Translations under genes and position numbers: made by a program
Shown here: positions 43,493 through 53,021 of the stretch, piece by piece
Position numbering within the stretch: position 1 is the stretch's first letter
Layout: every line of letters starts with the position of its first letter
The notes under the pieces: generated by a model
What the model was told of the DNA's origin: nothing
The model's database searches: none
The model's input: the letters and a program-made list of their open reading frames with translations, nothing else
Assembly (NCBI GenBank): GCA_024697545.1
Contig: JAILFN010000048.1
Span: 37,225-101,224 of the forward strand
DNA length: 64,000 nt
From: Ruminococcus sp.
GTDB taxonomy: Bacteria; Bacillota; Clostridia; Oscillospirales; Ruminococcaceae
Direction: 5' to 3'

Positions 43493-43547
43493 CTGATTAT
43501 CCCCGAGATTTATTATAGCAAATAATATCTTAATTGGAGGAACAGTT

Positions 43548-44243
43548 ATGCTGGAACAGTTAAAAGAAAAGGTTTTGCAGGCAAATCTCTTGCTGCCGAA
43601 GTACGGTCTGGTGAAATTCACCTGGGGCAACGCTTCCGAGATCGACCGTGAGTCGGGGCTTGTTGTCATAAAGCCCTCGGGCGTTGAGTATGACGGCATG
43701 AAGGCGGAGGATATGGTAGTCCTTGACCTTGACGGGAATGTGGTAGAGGGCGATTACAGACCTTCCAGCGATACCCCGACACATCTGGAGCTGTACAAGG
43801 CTTTCCCGCAGATCGGCGGTATCGTACACACCCACAGCACCTATGCCGCGAGCTTTGCTCAGGCAGGGCGGGGCGTTGCGCCGCTCGGTACTACGCAGGG
43901 CGATTATTTCTACGGAGAGATACCCTGCACCCGCAGGATGACCCCCGAAGAGATCGCGGGCGAATATGAAAAGGAAACGGGCAGCGTTATCATCGAGACA
44001 TTCAACAACATGGGCGTTGACCCGATGACGATACCCGCCGTGCTGGTACACAGCCACGGTCCCTTTACATGGGGAAAGGACTGCATGGAAGCGGTGCACA
44101 ATTCCGTTGTGCTAGAAGAGGTCGCCTGTATGGACCTTCGCACATATCTGATCGCCCCTGATACCCCATTCATGCAGCAGGAGCTTCTGGATAAGCATTA
44201 CCTCCGCAAGCACGGTGCGAATGCCTACTACGGACAGGGCTGA
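43548..44243 (+). CDS. araD: L-ribulose-5-phosphate 4-epimerase
   Basis: A 231-aa class II aldolase-fold epimerase converting L-ribulose-5-P to D-xylulose-5-P. The zinc ligands are visible in HTHS (about residue 95) and in [10 protein letters not shown] (about 165), and [12 protein letters not shown] and [11 protein letters not shown] are family blocks. Length is exactly that of AraD. No other arabinose genes are in the window, so its substrate could also be another pentulose-5-P such as L-xylulose derivatives (UlaF/SgbE). GGAGGAAC lies 7 bases before the ATG. The following gene may overlap its end. Confidence 0.92.
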   Translation: MLEQLKEKVLQANLLLPKYGLVKFTWGNASEIDRESGLVVIKPSGVEYDGMKAEDMVVLDLDGNVVEGDYRPSSDTPTHLELYKAFPQIGGIVHTHSTYAASFAQAGRGVAPLGTTQGDYFYGEIPCTRRMTPEEIAGEYEKETGSVIIETFNNMGVDPMTIPAVLVHSHGPFTWGKDCMEAVHNSVVLEEVACMDLRTYLIAPDTPFMQQELLDKHYLRKHGANAYYGQG

Positions 44244-44277
44244 GCCACGACGATACTTACAGAAAGCGAAGACAAAA

Positions 44278-45078
44278 TTGGACTACACAGTTAAAAACGG
44301 CGGGATACTCTTAAAGCAGCCCGACTTCGATCTTGACGAGACTCTCGACTGCGGGCAGGCGTTCCGCTGGACGAGGCTCCCCGACGGCGGGTATACGGGC
44401 GCTTGCCTCAACACCCCGCTGACAATACGCCCCGCGGGTGAAAAGGGCGTTTTCCTGCTGGAAAAGGTGACAGAGCAGCAGTTCCTTGAAGTGTGGGCGG
44501 ATTACTTCGACCTTTCCACCGACTACGGCGAATTGAAGCGCCGCTTTTCCGAGGACGAGACACTTGCAAAAGCCTGCGCTTTCGCGGGCGGTATACGCAT
44601 ACTCCGTCAGGACAGCTGGGAGGCACTGAGCTCGTTTATCATCTCGCAGAACAACAATATCCCCCGCATAAAGGGGATAATCGCCCGCCTGTGCGAGCAT
44701 TACGGCGGCTACCCGACAGTGGAGCAGCTGTCAGGCGAGACTCCCGAAACGCTGGGATTCCTGCGGGCGGGGTTCAGGGCAAAGTACATCACCGATGCCG
44801 TATCGCGGCTGCAAAACGGGCTCGACCTTGCAGCCATAGCAAAGCTTCCCACCGACGAAGCCCGCGCCGCCCTCATGCAGATAAAGGGCGTGGGTCCCAA
44901 GGTCGCCGACTGTGCCATGCTGTTCGGTATGTACAAGCTTGATGCCTTCCCGAAGGACGTGTGGGTAAAGCGGGTGCTTGCCGAATGGTATCCGAACGGT
45001 CTGCCCGACTGCATAAAAGGCGCAGAGGGCGCGGCTCAGCAGTATCTTTTCCATTACATACGCAATATCGAAAGATAA
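44278..45078 (+). CDS. ogg: 8-oxoguanine DNA glycosylase (OGG1-like, HhH-GPD)
   Basis: A 266-aa base-excision repair glycosylase/lyase. The N-terminal domain has LDCGQAFRW, the OGG1 N-domain signature; the HhH-GPD motif IKGVGPKVADCAMLF holds the catalytic Lys; and the Asp follows in AFPKDVWVKR. Start is uncertain: the frame is open to a GTG at 44215 (inside araD), but family members begin close to the TTG at 44278 (TTG GAC TAC), which I use; the ribosome binding site is poor at either. It removes 8-oxoG from DNA. It lies behind araD in the same transcript and ends at a terminator. Confidence 0.88.
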   Translation: MDYTVKNGGILLKQPDFDLDETLDCGQAFRWTRLPDGGYTGACLNTPLTIRPAGEKGVFLLEKVTEQQFLEVWADYFDLSTDYGELKRRFSEDETLAKACAFAGGIRILRQDSWEALSSFIISQNNNIPRIKGIIARLCEHYGGYPTVEQLSGETPETLGFLRAGFRAKYITDAVSRLQNGLDLAAIAKLPTDEARAALMQIKGVGPKVADCAMLFGMYKLDAFPKDVWVKRVLAEWYPNGLPDCIKGAEGAAQQYLFHYIRNIER

Positions 45079-45109
45079 AAAAACGGGAGTTTCGGCTCCC
45101 GTTTTTTGC
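45077..45109. terminator. bidirectional terminator between ogg and HD-GYP gene
   Basis: A symmetric stem AAAAAACGGGAG / CTCCCGTTTTTT around TTTCGG, between convergent genes. Confidence 0.93.
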
Positions 45110-45127
45110 GTGTAAAATATTCTTGTT

Positions 45128-46621
45128 TTAAAGATAATACTCGGCATTATCCTGATACTTAGCCTGCAAGCGCTTGATCTCGCCGAAATGGGTCGAGAAT
45201 GCGTGGGTCACTTCGGGGTCGAAGTGGCTGCCGCTTTCCTCCATTATTATCTTATACGCCTGCTCGCTCGTCCATGCGGTCTTGTAGGAACGCTTGCTCG
45301 TCAGCGCATCGTAAACGTCGGCGACTGCCGTTATTCGCGCTGCTATGTCGATCTCCTTGCCGACGGTGCCGAGGTAGCCCTTGCCGTTCCACCATTCATG
45401 GTGCTGGAGGGCAATGAGCCGCGCTGTTTCCATTATCTCGCCGGGGGCGTTGTGCAGCAGACTCTCACCAATTGTAACGTGGGTCTTCATGATCGCGAAC
45501 TCTTCTTCGGTCAGCCTGCCCATCTTTTCGAGTACCTCGGGCGGTATCAGCAGCTTGCCGATATCGTGCATCATCGAAGCCAGACGTATCTCCTCGACCT
45601 TTTCGGGCGGCAGCCCCATAGCCTTTGCGATAACGCGGCTGTACTCGGATACTCTTTTAACGTGCTTGCCGGTCTGACCCGACTTTGCCTCGGTGATCTC
45701 CGCGAATGCGAGGACGATCTCTTCCTCCGCTTCTATCGCTTCGCGTGAGAGCGTTTCTATCTGCACACGTTCCTCAATGTGCAGGAACAGCACGTTGTAG
45801 GAAAGCTGTGTAGAGCAGTAGAGCAGCACCGCGAATGCGAGGATCACCGCGTAAAGGGTATAGTCAAGGTGATCGTTTATCTCAAGCATGAACTCCAGCC
45901 CCAGAAGAACTGTCAGCAGGATGAAGTTTATGATCGGGAGCATATTGGTGTTCGAGAGCATACGGGTGTTCTTGTCCTGCCGCATCATCTCGATCTTTTT
46001 TGAAGCGGGCAGATAGAATATCAGCAGCATGACGATGAACGCGCCCGTAGATGCCAGACAGGATACCACAGGGGAGTATCTTCTCAGAGGGAAGGATACC
46101 ATCGTTGAAGCTACGAACATATAAAGCACTGCCATATAGATAAACACGCCCATGCCGTGCGAGCAGCGCACGACCTTGCAATAGATATGTATGAACAGCG
46201 CGAGCATCGGCATAGAGATAATAAACAAAAGCACCAGCGTGATAAGAAGCGCCTCGTTCGTGCCTGCCTCAGAGGGGTCGATGGTAAAGCCGCCGTCGGC
46301 GGAGATGCTGGGATTCAGCAGCGACTTCAATGAGAACTCATCAAGTCCCGAGCCTACGAAGTAGGAATTAAGTATCAGCTCGGTCAGCAGTATCACGACG
46401 AACACGACGATAAACAGCCCGATAGGTGACAGCAGCATCAGCGCAACAAGTCTGCGGAAGCGCCTGAGCTTAGGGTGGGGAAGCGGTTCGCCATGTTTAT
46501 CGAGATCTACCTTCGGTTTTTCGTCCGAGAAAAATATCTTCTTATTCAGAAACAGAAATATCAGTGCGGGAACAAGAATGCTGACGATCTCCTCGATCAG
46601 AAGCACAGGTACGTTCGACAC
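45128..46621 (-). CDS. membrane HD-GYP domain phosphodiesterase
   Basis: A 497-aa protein with six to seven N-terminal membrane helices (about residues 5-285), a coiled linker and an HD-GYP domain (about 310-480). The HD motif is in MMHDIGK; the GYP motif reads HHEWWNGKGYL, with Leu in place of Pro, and DVYDALTSKRSYK follows as usual. Such enzymes usually hydrolyse c-di-GMP; the Leu variant still occurs in active-looking proteins. Start is a GTG at 46621 with a G-rich ribosome binding site. Together with the GGDEF protein at 16677-18620 and the MshEN-type PilB, it suggests c-di-GMP signalling in this organism. Confidence 0.88.
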   Translation of the reverse strand: MSNVPVLLIEEIVSILVPALIFLFLNKKIFFSDEKPKVDLDKHGEPLPHPKLRRFRRLVALMLLSPIGLFIVVFVVILLTELILNSYFVGSGLDEFSLKSLLNPSISADGGFTIDPSEAGTNEALLITLVLLFIISMPMLALFIHIYCKVVRCSHGMGVFIYMAVLYMFVASTMVSFPLRRYSPVVSCLASTGAFIVMLLIFYLPASKKIEMMRQDKNTRMLSNTNMLPIINFILLTVLLGLEFMLEINDHLDYTLYAVILAFAVLLYCSTQLSYNVLFLHIEERVQIETLSREAIEAEEEIVLAFAEITEAKSGQTGKHVKRVSEYSRVIAKAMGLPPEKVEEIRLASMMHDIGKLLIPPEVLEKMGRLTEEEFAIMKTHVTIGESLLHNAPGEIMETARLIALQHHEWWNGKGYLGTVGKEIDIAARITAVADVYDALTSKRSYKTAWTSEQAYKIIMEESGSHFDPEVTHAFSTHFGEIKRLQAKYQDNAEYYL

Positions 46622-46756
46622 GGCAGTTCGCCCCCCTTTCTCAATAAAAAAGCACTATATTAACATTATACAATATCCGCGAGAAAAATGCAATACCCTC
46701 CATATAAAAAATATCATTTTTTAACCCTGAACGCGGCTGCTGTGACCTGCATAAAA

Positions 46757-46790
46757 AAAGACTGCCGCACTATAAAGTACAGCAGTCTTA
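46757..46790 (-). terminator. terminator after the ftsE-ftsX-M23 operon
   Basis: AAGACTGC (46758-46765) and GCAGTCTT (46782-46789) form the stem; on the minus strand it is followed by TTTTTT. It lies 42 bp after the stop of the last M23 gene. Confidence 0.85.
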
Positions 46791-46831
46791 CGGTCTGTAT
46801 CATGGCGCGGCGGCACCGAGCCTGACACACC

Positions 46832-48190
46832 TTAGTATTTTGTGAACACCGACGGATCGGTGACGTAGCCCTGATAGCGGAGCTCATAGTGGAGATGTGT
46901 GCCCGTGGAATATCCCGTCGAGCCCATCAGACCTATCTCCTGCCCCTCTTTGACCTTATCGCCCACCTCTACTTCCGTCTGCGTCAGGTGACCGTAAAGC
47001 GTCAGGAATCCGTTGCCGTGGTCTATTATAACGAAGTTTCCGTAACCTCCGCCGCAGCCGCAGCTGCCGTATTTTCCGTAGTTGTGGGTGCAGCTGTTGT
47101 TGGTGCGGACCACCTCGCCCGCTTCGGCGGCAGTTATCGGACAGCCGCCCTCGCCCGCGATGTCAAGCCCCGTGTGGTAGCTTCCCCAGCGTGCGCCTAC
47201 GCCCGAGGTTATCTCATAGTGATCCTTTACGGGCCATTTGAAGGTGTACTGGCATTCGGTCTCGGGGATATCCTGCCCCGATCTTTTCCTTTCCTCTACC
47301 GCTTTCTGCAATGATTCGATCATCGCCTTGGCTTCGGGTTCGGTCTCAAGGCGCTTTGCCTCGTCAACGTCTGAGTTATATGTGCCGAGCAGCAGGTCGT
47401 TGAGTATGCCCTCGTAGGAGTAGATCTCATTCTCAAACACGCGCTGCGATTCTTCCAGCTCAGCCTTGTGTTCGCGGAGTGCGCGGCGGGTCTCGCCGTT
47501 TGAGTCGTAAAGATCGGCGAGATTCTTCTTTTCACGCTCAAGCGCAGCCGCCTGATCGTCGTAGACGTTTTTCTCGCTCTCGATCTTCTTCATCTTCTCA
47601 TCGTATACCGCCTTTTTCGCCACAAGCTCATCTAAGCGTTTTGCGTCGCCTGCCGTCACTCTCTGCATTAGTTCGGTACGCATCAGCATATCGAAGAAAT
47701 CGCCCGCGCCGAATATTATCTCGGCGTAGCCTACCTCCCCCGCGATGTACATAGCCCTGAGACGCTTTTTGTACTGTTCAACGCCGAAGTCTATCTCCCC
47801 GCGCAGGGCGTTCGCCTGATCGCGTTCGGTGGCGATCTTTATGTCCATCGAAGACATATATCCGTTTAGCACCGCAAGCTTTTCGTTGAGGATATTTATC
47901 TCCTCTAAGATTATCTTCTGTGTGGCAGCTGCATCGAGCATCTCCTCGTCGTCGCCCGAGAGCTGCTTGTCAAGCTCCTGCTGGCGGCGTTCTATCTCTG
48001 CGAGCTTGTCGGCGTAGGTGTCGAAGTAGTTATCCGTTTCCTCCGTCTCGTCCGCCGACACGGTCATATCTGCGGGCACGACGTTCATGGACGGCTTGTC
48101 CTCAGCGCCTTGCTCGGGCGCACAGACCGCCGCCGTCACCGCGCACAGCGTGACAGCCGCAAGTATTCTCTTGTATGAAGATGCTCTCAT
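46832..48190 (-). CDS. coiled-coil M23 peptidase (EnvC/CwlO-like)
   Basis: A 452-aa exported protein: signal peptide (residues 1-25), long coiled coil (about 50-290) and an M23/LytM domain (about 320-450) with both metal motifs (H-x3-D in GSYHTGLDIAG; HLHYELR for H-x-H). The coiled-coil middle contains RLRAMYIAGEVGYAEIIFGAGDF, shared with the next gene's RLRVMYIAGNESYSQILCGASDF, which shows that the two are paralogues. M23 proteins of this build are activated by FtsEX at division or elongation; ftsEX lies just beyond the other paralogue. ATG at 48190 (not the TTG before it) has AAAGGAG. Confidence 0.88.
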   Translation of the reverse strand: MRASSYKRILAAVTLCAVTAAVCAPEQGAEDKPSMNVVPADMTVSADETEETDNYFDTYADKLAEIERRQQELDKQLSGDDEEMLDAAATQKIILEEINILNEKLAVLNGYMSSMDIKIATERDQANALRGEIDFGVEQYKKRLRAMYIAGEVGYAEIIFGAGDFFDMLMRTELMQRVTAGDAKRLDELVAKKAVYDEKMKKIESEKNVYDDQAAALEREKKNLADLYDSNGETRRALREHKAELEESQRVFENEIYSYEGILNDLLLGTYNSDVDEAKRLETEPEAKAMIESLQKAVEERKRSGQDIPETECQYTFKWPVKDHYEITSGVGARWGSYHTGLDIAGEGGCPITAAEAGEVVRTNNSCTHNYGKYGSCGCGGGYGNFVIIDHGNGFLTLYGHLTQTEVEVGDKVKEGQEIGLMGSTGYSTGTHLHYELRYQGYVTDPSVFTKY

Positions 48191-48295
48191 CAAAGAAATG
48201 CTCCTTTTAAAGCTTGAATGTCCGCGCTTACCTGCCGCGCATACCCATTATAGCACATCATGCCGTCGGGATATGTCGGTTTCTTAACACAACAG

Positions 48296-48320
48296 CAGAG
48301 CCGATCATCGGTCGGCTCTG
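48296..48320 (-). terminator. hairpin between the two M23 genes
   Basis: CAGAGCCGA / TCGGCTCTG 9-bp stem at 48296-48304 and 48312-48320, with no strong T-run on the minus strand; a weak terminator or processing site after the upstream M23 gene. Confidence 0.5.
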
Positions 48321-48329
48321 TCGGATAGA

Positions 48330-49946
48330 TCATACAAAGTTCTCGGGGTCAAGGGTGTTGTTGTTTGAATCTCTGACCTCAAAGTGCAGGTGAGGTCCCG
48401 TGGAAAATCCCGTTGAGCCTACCGTGCCCAGCTTGTCGCCCTTCTTTACCACCTGACCCTCGTATACGCATATGTGCTCCGAGTGTCCGTAAAGGGTGTA
48501 ATAGCCGTTGCCGTGGTCGATTATGCAGTAGTTGCCGTAGCCCCAGCCGCAGCCGCAGCTGTAATCCTTGCCGTAGTCGTGGGTGCAGGTGTTGTTGACG
48601 AGTATAACGGTGCCGGAAGCAGAGGCTATTATGTCAGCGCCCCTGATGGAGCCTGTTGCGATATCTATGCCGTTGTGGTAAGAGCCCCAGCGGGGACCTA
48701 CGCCGCAGGTGATGTTATAATGTCCCGGCACAGGCCATGTGAACTGTGTCTTGGGCACATAGCCGTAGGGCAGGTTGGGGTCATAGCCCTCTTCGTAGCC
48801 GTAGCCGTTATCGCTGCTGCTGCTGTCATCGCTGCCGCTGTCGGTGTTTTCATCGCTTCCGCCGCCGTTGTCGGAGCTTCCGTTATCGCTGCTGCCGCCG
48901 TTATCCGAGCCGTCGTCGTAACCGCTGTTATCATCGGAGCTGTCATCGGAAGTGCCTTGGTCGGAGTTTTCCTCCTCCTGCTCATTCTTCTGTTCCTCTT
49001 CCTTACGCTTACGTTCTTCCTCCTGCTTGCGGCGCTGTTCCTCTTCCTTCTTTTTACGTTCTTCTTCCTGCCTGCGCTTTTCAGCCTCTTCGGCAGCCTT
49101 GCGCTGGCGCTCCTTTATGAGCTCGTCTAAGTTCTTCTCAAACTCTTCCTGCTCCTTTTTGAGCTGATCCTTGTTGTTCTCATACGCTGCCTTGTCCCGT
49201 GCGAGGGTCTCGATAGCGAGGGTGCTTTCACCGTACAGACCCTTGAGCTTCTTCATCTGTGCGGTCTGCTTTTTGCGTCTGCTTTCGAGGTCTTTAAGGT
49301 CGGCTTCAAGCTTTTTCTTGTTAGCCGAAAGGTTCTTTTCCTCTGTCTCATACTGAGTTTTAAGATCCATAAGACCGTCGATAAGGTCGTTATCATGCTC
49401 GGTAACGCGGCGGATAAGCTCAAGCTTCATGAGCATATCATAGAAATCCGAAGCGCCGCAGAGTATCTGCGAATAGCTTTCATTGCCTGCGATATACATA
49501 ACGCGCAGGCGCTTTTTAAGATCCGATACTCCCGATTCTATCTCGTTCTTTGTGGTGCTGATAGCAGTCTCGCTCGCTTCGATGGCAAGCTGAGTCTCGC
49601 CGATATCATTTTCAAGCTCGGTTATCGAACCCGCGAGTTTTTTCAGGGTAGCTTCTACGGTAGTGATCTGTTCGTTGATAGCCTTCTGCTTGTCCTCTTC
49701 CGTGGTTATCCCGTTCTCGGCGTCCTTGATCTTCTGATCGAGCTCTTTCTGCTTCTTTTCAAGGTCGGCGATATCCTGCTCCTGCTCTTCGATAGCGGAT
49801 TCGGTCTTATCGGAATCGGTAGCGGTAGCGTGTATAGCGGTACGGCGGATAGCATATCCTCCGTCGCCCACAACTCCTGCCGCCATGATAGCAGCGACCG
49901 CAAGAGCCATTATTTGTTTAGCGTTTCGCTTTATCTGTGATCTCAT
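48330..49946 (-). CDS. coiled-coil M23 peptidase with Asp/Ser/Gly linker (EnvC/CwlO-like)
   Basis: A 538-aa exported protein: signal (about residues 1-30), coiled coil (about 45-320) with a Glu/Lys/Gln-rich segment of repeats such as RKKEEEQRRKQEEE, an Asp/Ser/Gly/Asn low-complexity linker (about 330-390), then an M23 domain (about 400-538) with GSYHNGIDIAT and GPHLHFEVR. It probably cleaves peptidoglycan peptides under FtsEX control. It is the gene closest to ftsX (119 bp away) and has a much longer linker than its paralogue. Low-complexity coding DNA here could expand or shrink. Confidence 0.9.
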   Translation of the reverse strand: MRSQIKRNAKQIMALAVAAIMAAGVVGDGGYAIRRTAIHATATDSDKTESAIEEQEQDIADLEKKQKELDQKIKDAENGITTEEDKQKAINEQITTVEATLKKLAGSITELENDIGETQLAIEASETAISTTKNEIESGVSDLKKRLRVMYIAGNESYSQILCGASDFYDMLMKLELIRRVTEHDNDLIDGLMDLKTQYETEEKNLSANKKKLEADLKDLESRRKKQTAQMKKLKGLYGESTLAIETLARDKAAYENNKDQLKKEQEEFEKNLDELIKERQRKAAEEAEKRRQEEERKKKEEEQRRKQEEERKRKEEEQKNEQEEENSDQGTSDDSSDDNSGYDDGSDNGGSSDNGSSDNGGGSDENTDSGSDDSSSSDNGYGYEEGYDPNLPYGYVPKTQFTWPVPGHYNITCGVGPRWGSYHNGIDIATGSIRGADIIASASGTVILVNNTCTHDYGKDYSCGCGWGYGNYCIIDHGNGYYTLYGHSEHICVYEGQVVKKGDKLGTVGSTGFSTGPHLHFEVRDSNNNTLDPENFV

Positions 49947-50065
49947 ACTTTTATGTTCATCTCCGGATAGGTTGAGAAAGTCTGGCTTTATCTGTTTCTC
50001 ATCAAACCTTCAATTATTTACCCCGCCGCCTTTTTTACGGGCGGACTGCTTTCACGCTGTCTGTA

Positions 50066-50971
50066 TCAGACTTTAAGGTGCTTGCCCGCGCTTATGGAAG
50101 TACCGACCGCGCCGATGAACGCGCCTGATACCAGATAGGATACGGTCACTTTAAGGAACATCTTTTTGAACGGATAAAGGTTGTCAACGCCGAGCACCGA
50201 CCAAAGCTTCATATCGTTCTTAAAGATGTTGTATACGCTTTCATACGCGAACTGTGTCAGCAGGAGTGCTGCCGCTGCCGCGATGATGCCGACGATCATA
50301 CCCTCGATGAAGAAGGGTATGCGGATGAAGGTGTTGGTAGCGCCGACATACTTCATGATGTTTATCTCCTTGCGGCGTGCAAAAACGCTCGCTCTTGTTG
50401 TGTTGGAGATTATGATAAGGCAAACCACGATCAGCGCGAAGATAACGGCTGTCATGATTACCGAAAGGATATTCTTTATGCTCACCAGAACGTCCGCGAA
50501 CTGCGTCGGGCTCTTTACCGAATCGACGTTGTCGAAGGTCTCTATCTGCATAGAGGTATCGCTCATGAGCTTTATGTCCTTTACGGTAACGCGGAAGGTA
50601 TCGGGCAGGGGGTTCTCATCGGCATAGCGGAACAGATCCTGCTGCTCGTCGCTCATATCGCTCTTCATGTTCTCCCAAGCCTCGTCCTTTGAATAGAAGG
50701 TGACGCTTGCAACGTTTGGTAGTCCTTCTATCTGATCCTTGAGTGCATTGCGTGATTTTTCGTCGATACCGTCTTTGATGGTAACAGCCGCTTCCGACTG
50801 ATCCTCGATACCGCTGATTATTCTGTTGAGGTTGATGGTGACAAGAACGGAAACGCCGACCATCAGAAGAGAAACGAGTATGATACAAAATGAAGCAAAG
50901 CTCATCATCCTGTTTCTCCAGATGCTTTTCATACCCTGTCCGACAAGGTATTTTGCGCTGCTAGCTCTCAT
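50066..50971 (-). CDS. ftsX: cell division ABC transporter-like permease FtsX
   Basis: A 301-aa protein with four membrane helices: one near the start (about residues 22-45), an extracellular domain (about 50-165) with TIKDGIDEKSRNALKDQI, and three helices in the C-terminal half with RRKEINIMKYVGATN. Together with FtsE it signals ATP hydrolysis to extracellular coiled-coil hydrolases. It overlaps ftsE by 11 bp and precedes two such hydrolase genes, which fits the role. Confidence 0.95.
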   Translation of the reverse strand: MRASSAKYLVGQGMKSIWRNRMMSFASFCIILVSLLMVGVSVLVTINLNRIISGIEDQSEAAVTIKDGIDEKSRNALKDQIEGLPNVASVTFYSKDEAWENMKSDMSDEQQDLFRYADENPLPDTFRVTVKDIKLMSDTSMQIETFDNVDSVKSPTQFADVLVSIKNILSVIMTAVIFALIVVCLIIISNTTRASVFARRKEINIMKYVGATNTFIRIPFFIEGMIVGIIAAAAALLLTQFAYESVYNIFKNDMKLWSVLGVDNLYPFKKMFLKVTVSYLVSGAFIGAVGTSISAGKHLKV

Positions 50972-51650
50972 TATCCCTTGAACCTCCGATCATCTCGTCA
51001 AAGGCGATGCTGCCCTTGTTGATGTTTATGATACGTCCGCCGAAATAGCGCACGAGGTCATGCTCATGAGTTACCATAAGCACGGTAGTGCCGCACTCGT
51101 TGATGCTCTTGAGCAGGTCAACTATCTCATAGGAAAGCGCGGGGTCTATATTGCCCGTAGGCTCGTCCGCGATGATAAGCTGCGGGTCGTTTACCAGCGC
51201 TCTTGCGAGGGCAACTCTCTGCTGTTCACCGCCCGAAAGCTCTGTCGGGTAGTTCTTTGCCTTGTCTTCAAGTCCGACTAGGCTGATAACGTAAGGCACG
51301 CGGCTGCGGATATATTTCGCGGGCGCGTCGATAACTCTCAGAACGAACGCCACGTTCTCATACACCGTCATGGTCGGTATCAGGCGGAAGTCCTGGAACA
51401 CGACGCCGATGGTGCGGCGCAGAGCGGGCACCTTGCTGCGCCTGAGCTTCTTTAGGTTGAAGCCGTTGACCAGCACGGTACCTTCGGTAGCGTTTATCTC
51501 CTTCAGTATCAGCTTGATAAGTGTAGATTTGCCCGCACCCGATGAACCCACGACGAATGCAAAATCGCCGTCGTTTATCTTGAGGTTCACGTTGTTCAGG
51601 GCGTCAACGCCGCTTGAATAGGTGACGGATACGTCCTTGAATTCTACCAT
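50961..51650 (-). CDS. ftsE: cell division ATP-binding protein FtsE
   Basis: A 229-aa ABC ATPase. Walker A GSSGAGKST (about residue 36), the LSGGEQQRVALARAL signature (about 140) and Walker B LIIADEPTGNID (about 160) are complete. Its partner is FtsX, with which it overlaps by 11 bp. The set ftsE-ftsX-M23-M23 is one minus-strand transcript that ends at the terminator at 46757-46790. Confidence 0.96.
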   Translation of the reverse strand: MVEFKDVSVTYSSGVDALNNVNLKINDGDFAFVVGSSGAGKSTLIKLILKEINATEGTVLVNGFNLKKLRRSKVPALRRTIGVVFQDFRLIPTMTVYENVAFVLRVIDAPAKYIRSRVPYVISLVGLEDKAKNYPTELSGGEQQRVALARALVNDPQLIIADEPTGNIDPALSYEIVDLLKSINECGTTVLMVTHEHDLVRYFGGRIININKGSIAFDEMIGGSRDNES

Positions 51651-51677
51651 ACTTAGGTATCACTCCTTGAAATATAA

Positions 51678-51719
51678 ACGGCTGGAAGATCCCCTTTTTA
51701 CGGGTGCGCGACCAGCCGT
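51678..51719 (-). terminator. terminator of the cdaR-like gene
   Basis: ACGGCTGG (51678-51685) pairs with CCAGCCGT (51712-51719); on the minus strand it is followed by TTTATATTT. The long loop (26 bases) makes it less certain. Confidence 0.65.
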
Positions 51720-51747
51720 ATTTAGTCTTATTCCGAAAGGTGCGTTA

Positions 51748-52833
51748 TCAGAACTTGGCGGGATTTGCCACCAGATACTTACGCACCATCAAAGCTATCT
51801 TGAACACGATAGCGTGATCGAACTCTCTCAGGTCAAGACCCGTGAGCTTCTTGATCTTTTCGAGACGGTATACCAGAGTGTTGCGGTGTACGAACAGCTT
51901 TCTGGAGGTCTCGGAAACGTTCAGGTTGTTCTCAAAGAACTTCTGGATAGTGAACAGAGTCTCGTGATCGAGCGACTCTATGCTGCCCTTCTTGAATACC
52001 TCCTTGAGGTAAGTCTCGCAGAGGGTGGTGGGAAGGTGATAGATAAGCCTTGCGATACCGAGGTCGTCGTAGCTCACGATGACCTTATCGGTGTCGAACA
52101 CCTTGCCGACCTCAAGCGCTGTCTGAGCTTCCTTAAAGGAGCGGGAAAGGCTTCTTACGCTGTCAACAACGGTACCGATGCCGACATTCACGCGGGTATA
52201 GAACTCACCGCTCAGGGTATCGGAGATGCTTCTTGCGAGCTTTTCAAGATCCTTGCTGTCGATGCCCGAAGCCACTTCCTTGACGAGAACGATATCGCTT
52301 TCGGTGATGTTGAAGACGAAGTCCTTTGTCTTGTCGGGGAAGAGGTTCTGGATAACATCATAAGCGGAAACATCGTTGGTCGAGATGATCCTGATGAGCA
52401 GCACGACTCTTGAAACGTCCGAGTTGAAGTGGAGCTCTCTTGCCTTGACGAGGATATCGCCGGGCAGAACGTTATCGAGGACAACATTCTTTATGAAGTT
52501 GTTGCGGTCATACTTTTCGTCGTAATACTGTTTGATGGCAGCAAGGGAGATAGCAAGAATGCTTGCATACTTTGCAGCGACCTCATCAGTACCTTCAACG
52601 AACACCGCATAATCGGGCTTCATGTGAGAGCCGAAGGGCTTGTAGGTATAGCCGTCGCGGATAAAGATATCGTGAGTATCACCGAGGTCAAGCGACACGA
52701 ATTCGTTGGTCGTGCCCACCTGCGCAAGATCGGAGCAGGCGATTATGGTCGCAGTCTCGTCTATAACGCCGATAGTGCTGTCGATAGTCTCACGCATCTG
52801 GTGTATAACATTCTGAAATAATCTGTTAGACAT
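51748..52833 (-). CDS. CdaR/PucR-family transcriptional regulator
   Basis: A 361-aa regulator. Residues about 1-140 resemble the sugar-diacid-recognition type N-terminal domain (MSNRLFQNVIHQMRETIDSTIGVIDETATIIACSD, here in part). The centre (about 140-270) is GGDEF-like but without catalytic motifs (the CdaR middle domain), and the C-terminus (about 300-350) is an HTH_30: FFENNLNVSETSRKLFVHR, then TLVYRLEKIKKLTG. Such proteins control carbohydrate-acid or purine use. AGGGAGAGA is the ribosome binding site. It stands alone, divergent from rimM, with 480 bp of possible regulatory DNA in front. Confidence 0.85.
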   Translation of the reverse strand: MSNRLFQNVIHQMRETIDSTIGVIDETATIIACSDLAQVGTTNEFVSLDLGDTHDIFIRDGYTYKPFGSHMKPDYAVFVEGTDEVAAKYASILAISLAAIKQYYDEKYDRNNFIKNVVLDNVLPGDILVKARELHFNSDVSRVVLLIRIISTNDVSAYDVIQNLFPDKTKDFVFNITESDIVLVKEVASGIDSKDLEKLARSISDTLSGEFYTRVNVGIGTVVDSVRSLSRSFKEAQTALEVGKVFDTDKVIVSYDDLGIARLIYHLPTTLCETYLKEVFKKGSIESLDHETLFTIQKFFENNLNVSETSRKLFVHRNTLVYRLEKIKKLTGLDLREFDHAIVFKIALMVRKYLVANPAKF

Positions 52834-52922
52834 AAAAAACTCTCTCCCTTTTAAGCATTTTCACAACAGCGGGCTTGCGTCAAAGCATAGCTTCCGCAAA
52901 TGACATTACAATATATAATAGT

Positions 52923-52951
52923 ATTATAACAAAAAAAATCTGAAAATGCAA
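52923..52951 (-). promoter_or_regulatory. sigma-A promoter of the cdaR-like gene
   Basis: Minus strand TTGCAT (52951-52946) and TATAAT (52928-52923) with 17-bp spacing, about 90 bp before the ATG at 52833. Confidence 0.78.
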
Positions 52952-53021
52952 GTGGTGTATGTTAAAAATGTTCAAAAAGTTTACATCATAAGATTTTACA
53001 CCGTTCCGCGCCTCTTATATA

